A stretch of DNA of 7,165 bases from Methanomicrobiales archaeon (GTDB taxonomy: Archaea > Halobacteriota > Methanomicrobia > Methanomicrobiales > Methanoculleaceae), in assembly GCA_019136335.1 (NCBI GenBank), contig JAGVUK010000130.1, forward strand, positions 1 through 7,165, in the 5' to 3' direction. A program made the position numbers and the translations under genes. Below are positions 5,279 through 7,165 of the stretch, in pieces (positions within the stretch are counted from its first letter, which is position 1; every line of letters begins with the position of its first letter). Under the pieces are notes generated by a model. The model was not told the origin of the DNA, ran no database searches, and saw only the letters and a program-made list of their open reading frames with translations.

Positions 5279-5781
5279 ACGATGCGGGGCAGCTCTACAC
5301 GATGGAGGGAGTCGCGGCCGGGATCATCATGCTGCTCACCGCATACATTGTCGTCAGCACGACGAGCGTCTACACCACCGGGGATACGCACATACCGGAT
5401 ATGCAGCTTGAGCAGCTCGGGAGCGATGTGCTCGCGATGATGGATACGCCGGATGCTGAAGACACGGAGAGCGATCTGAAGCGCTACATCAACGCAGATA
5501 ACGCCGCAGGCGGTAGCGATCAATTCAGGGACACGTTCCTGAACTACTGCAACAGGACGACGAGCGGTGCTATCGATAACCTATACATGAGCGCAAACGT
5601 CACCTACCGGGAAGGGGATTTGATTAAAGAGCGCCTGTTCGTTGAACCACCTGACGACGGCTCCTGGACGGGAAGGGAATCCGCCGTGCGGGTGACCCGG
5701 TGGGTGCAGCTGCCGACGGGAAACCCCTATGGATCAAGACCCCAGGCCGTCCTCGTGGAGGTGCTCTTATGGCGTGCATGA
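5272..5781 (+). CDS. Type IV pilin-like protein (DUF7288-like)
   Basis: This product has 169 residues. The N-terminus MVNDAGQLYTMEGVAAG is a short leader ending in DAG, then Q, then a hydrophobic helix (about 11-30) with a glutamate at its start. This matches an archaeal prepilin (class III) signal, with probable cleavage between Gly and Gln. The G-Q-x-x-T-x-E-G pattern resembles, from memory, haloarchaeal DUF7288 proteins encoded beside PilB/PilC-like genes. The remainder is polar and outside the membrane, with two sequons (NRT, NVT) and one cysteine in the NYCNRT stretch. The end is a strand-rich AVLVEVLLWRA. ATG 5272 is chosen because a GGAGGT site sits 6 bases upstream; GTG 5275 is a close alternative. 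The gene overlaps its neighbours on both sides, as expected in one co-translated operon. Its role, as pilus subunit or assembly pseudopilin, is inferred. Confidence 0.78.
   Translation: MVNDAGQLYTMEGVAAGIIMLLTAYIVVSTTSVYTTGDTHIPDMQLEQLGSDVLAMMDTPDAEDTESDLKRYINADNAAGGSDQFRDTFLNYCNRTTSGAIDNLYMSANVTYREGDLIKERLFVEPPDDGSWTGRESAVRVTRWVQLPTGNPYGSRPQAVLVEVLLWRA
5757..5763 (+). promoter_or_regulatory. Shine-Dalgarno site for the third pilin-like gene
   Basis: GGAGGTG lies in the last codons of the preceding gene, 5 bases before ATG 5769. This decides for ATG 5769 over the internal ATG 5778, which overlaps the upstream stop as ATGA. Confidence 0.6.
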
Positions 5782-6140
5782 ACGAAGAAGGCCAGTGGAT
5801 CGTGCTGATGGGCCTCCTCGTCGCCGTGGCGCTGTTCTTCCTCGCGCTGATTATCAACCAATCGGCGCTTGTCGGGCAGACGACCGCGGAAGGGGTGCTC
5901 GAGTTCCCGAAGAACGACATCCGGGACCTGCGGGAGGCGGTGTTCGACTACGTCAAAGAGTTTGGCGATGCAGATAATGCGGTTCGCGAAGACATCATCG
6001 CGATATCCCTCGAACGGAAGAACGCCGTGGTTAGCTTCACGGTCAATCAAAAGATGGATGTCTCCGGGCACTGGCTCCACCCGGTAGAGATCCACTACAA
6101 CAACGGGGTGACGGTGTACAATGAGACCGTGTATTACTGA
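5769..6140 (+). CDS. Small type IV pilin-like protein (DUF7261-like)
   Basis: This product has 123 residues. The leader MACMNEEG is followed by QWIVLMG and a hydrophobic helix (about residues 10-29, ending LALIINQS). It has the same E-x-G-Q arrangement as its upstream sister, so prepilin peptidase cleavage between Gly and Gln is likely. The following part has helical, charged stretches (FPKNDIRDLREAVFDYVKEFG) and then strands, with sequons NQS and NET. From memory, the G-Q-x-(hydrophobic helix)-x-N pattern resembles haloarchaeal DUF7261 proteins. ATG 5769 is favoured by the GGAGGTG site; starting at ATG 5778 would give MNEEGQ and remove three residues. It overlaps the preceding gene by 13 bases and ends 4 bases before the next ATG. 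Function as a minor pilin or pseudopilin is inferred from signal and context. Confidence 0.78.
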   Translation: MACMNEEGQWIVLMGLLVAVALFFLALIINQSALVGQTTAEGVLEFPKNDIRDLREAVFDYVKEFGDADNAVREDIIAISLERKNAVVSFTVNQKMDVSGHWLHPVEIHYNNGVTVYNETVYY

Positions 6141-6144
6141 ACCG

Positions 6145-6576
6145 ATGAACGAGGAGGGCGTCACCCGGCTTATGGAATACATCATCATCACCGGTGTGCT
6201 CCTCCTGCTGATGATCGTCATGATGTTCTCCGTCAACGCCTCGCTGATGGAGGGGCCGGCGAACAAGCTCCGCTACCACGCCTTCGTGGATATCGGGAAC
6301 GGGGTCAGCACCCGGATCGTTGACCTCTACGTGATCGCGCCCGGCAACGGGACCATCGAGACGAAGTTCGACATCCCCGACGACGTCGCCGGGAAGGGCT
6401 ACTTCGTGGATGTGTGGATGGAGGGCGAGAACCGGGCGGGCCAGGCGATAGAGGTGCAGGGCGGCAGCATCAAGAGCAAGGTCGCCATCGCCGGCATCGG
6501 GGCGACGAAGGGTGTCGTCGGCAACACCACCGGCGCGGGATGGAACATGATCCAGTATGACTCAAAGGGGTTTTAA
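6145..6576 (+). CDS. Small type IV pilin-like protein (possible DUF7266-like)
   Basis: This product has 143 residues if translation starts at ATG 6145, which gives MNEEGVTRLMEY and a hydrophobic helix (about 11-31, rich in I, L, V, M). An in-frame ATG at 6121 would add eight residues (MRPCITEP) and has a weak GGTGA upstream, so the leader may be longer. The E-x-G-V motif before the helix and a glutamate at its start match the prepilin signals of the sister genes. After the helix come NAS, then KLRYHAFVDIGNGVSTRIVDLYVIAP and strand-rich sequence with two more sequons (NGT, NTT), all expected outside the cell. The family is uncertain; haloarchaeal DUF7266 is my best guess from memory. The next gene begins directly at its stop (TAA then GTG). 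Confidence 0.75.
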   Translation: MNEEGVTRLMEYIIITGVLLLLMIVMMFSVNASLMEGPANKLRYHAFVDIGNGVSTRIVDLYVIAPGNGTIETKFDIPDDVAGKGYFVDVWMEGENRAGQAIEVQGGSIKSKVAIAGIGATKGVVGNTTGAGWNMIQYDSKGF

Positions 6577-6594
6577 GTGAGGCGAAGAACCGTG

Positions 6595-7165
6595 ATGATG
6601 AATGAAAAGGCAGTCTCGGAGGCGATCGGGTTTATCCTGATCCTGGGGCTCGTGCTCACCGGCATCGGTCTCGTTACGCTCTACGGCTACCCGGTGCTCG
6701 TGAAGGAGCAGAGCAACACCGACGTCAGGAACATGGAGCGGGCGATGATCGTCATCCAGAACGACATGAAGAGCCTCTGCTTCAAGAACGTGCCCTACAA
6801 GGAGGCGACGCTCCAGGTGAGCGGGGGGACGCTCGAGGTGATCAATTCCAGCGATTCCAAATCAATGTTCAAGATCACCGGTAACGGTATCAGTCCCGAC
6901 ATCGAGTTCTCCCCCGGCGCCCTGATTTACCGATCCGACCGCGGTACCGAGGTGATCACCCTTGAGAACGGCGCGGTGATGACGCGCCAGGAGGATGCAA
7001 CGGGTTCGGCGATGCTCGCCGAGCCGCGGTGGTTTTATGACGGGCCTACAGAGACGCTCGCCATCTACCTCATGAAGATCACCGCCGACGAACGGATGGC
7101 AAAGTCGGGGATGGCGACGGTGAGGATGAGCCTGGCGAGCACGAATCCACAGGTATACAATCCTA
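6595..7165 (+). CDS. Archaeal type IV pilin N-terminal domain protein (DUF7289-like), 3' end outside window
   Basis: The frame stays open to the right edge (190 codons visible). The N-terminus MMNEKAVSEAIGFILILGLVL has the classic archaeal pilin motif (A-V-S-E-x-I-G plus a hydrophobic helix), with cleavage expected after the Ala. Possible starts are GTG 6577 (directly after the previous stop, adding RRRTV), GTG 6592, ATG 6595 and ATG 6598. I chose ATG 6595 because the family usually starts M-N-E-x-A-V-S. The Arg-rich version would also make a plausible prepilin leader. After the helix there is an ERAMIVIQNDM helix and a strand-rich part with SPGALIYRSDRGTEVITLENGAVMTRQ and AMLAEPRW. From memory, this is the pattern of haloarchaeal DUF7289 proteins. 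One sequon (NSS) is visible. It is the last visible gene of the pilin-like operon, and secretion ATPase or platform genes may follow outside the window. Confidence 0.8.
   Translation, partial: MMNEKAVSEAIGFILILGLVLTGIGLVTLYGYPVLVKEQSNTDVRNMERAMIVIQNDMKSLCFKNVPYKEATLQVSGGTLEVINSSDSKSMFKITGNGISPDIEFSPGALIYRSDRGTEVITLENGAVMTRQEDATGSAMLAEPRWFYDGPTETLAIYLMKITADERMAKSGMATVRMSLASTNPQVYNP

Overview
The window looks like chromosomal DNA from a hydrogenotrophic methanogenic archaeon of the order Methanomicrobiales, most like Methanoculleus. The placement is an inference from memory, not a search. The evidence is high-GC coding sequence (about 60% by eye), archaeal TATA boxes about 26 bases before start codons, an archaeal-type HMG-CoA reductase tail, a long-form HisG, a remnant of a formylmethanofuran dehydrogenase subunit E-like protein, and a set of archaeal type IV pilin-like proteins.

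Left half (1-2852), housekeeping genes. The 3' end of HMG-CoA reductase (isoprenoid lipid synthesis) converges on a RimI-type N-acetyltransferase. A DUF1015 protein diverges from rimI and is followed by hisG, the first enzyme of histidine synthesis. The rimI reading frame has recognisable family sequence upstream of its only usable start codon, and an in-frame TAG cuts that sequence off.

Middle (2832-3641). hisG converges on a broken FmdE-like gene. Recognisable FmdE sequence lies in two different frames, and the part that should carry the HGHxCPG metal-binding motif is missing. The two stop codons of this convergent pair sit in the two arms of a perfect 8-bp inverted repeat. Upstream of the FmdE remnant is a structured spacer. 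It holds a 7-bp inverted repeat over a TATA-like box, two copies of a 16-bp GC-rich direct repeat flanking a second TATA-like box, and then a strong TATA box for the rightward operon.

Right half (3642-7165), a rightward operon for cell-surface or secreted proteins. A probable lipoprotein comes first, then five consecutive proteins that each have a short hydrophilic N-terminus, one hydrophobic helix and an extracytoplasmic part. Four of them carry a (D/E)-x-G-(Q/V) motif just before the helix, and the fifth has the A-V-S-E motif of archaeal pilins. This fits type IV prepilin (class III) signals. The genes overlap or nearly touch, several are preceded by clear Shine-Dalgarno sites, and all products carry N-glycosylation sequons, the largest pilin nine of them. 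They resemble the pilin-like DUF72xx proteins found next to PilB/PilC-type secretion genes in haloarchaea. No ATPase or platform protein is inside the window. The last gene runs off the right edge.

Three loci have anomalies: the rimI start, two lesions in the fmdE-like gene, and the missing canonical start of the first pilin gene. They may be real decay or assembly errors, so read support decides how much weight they deserve.
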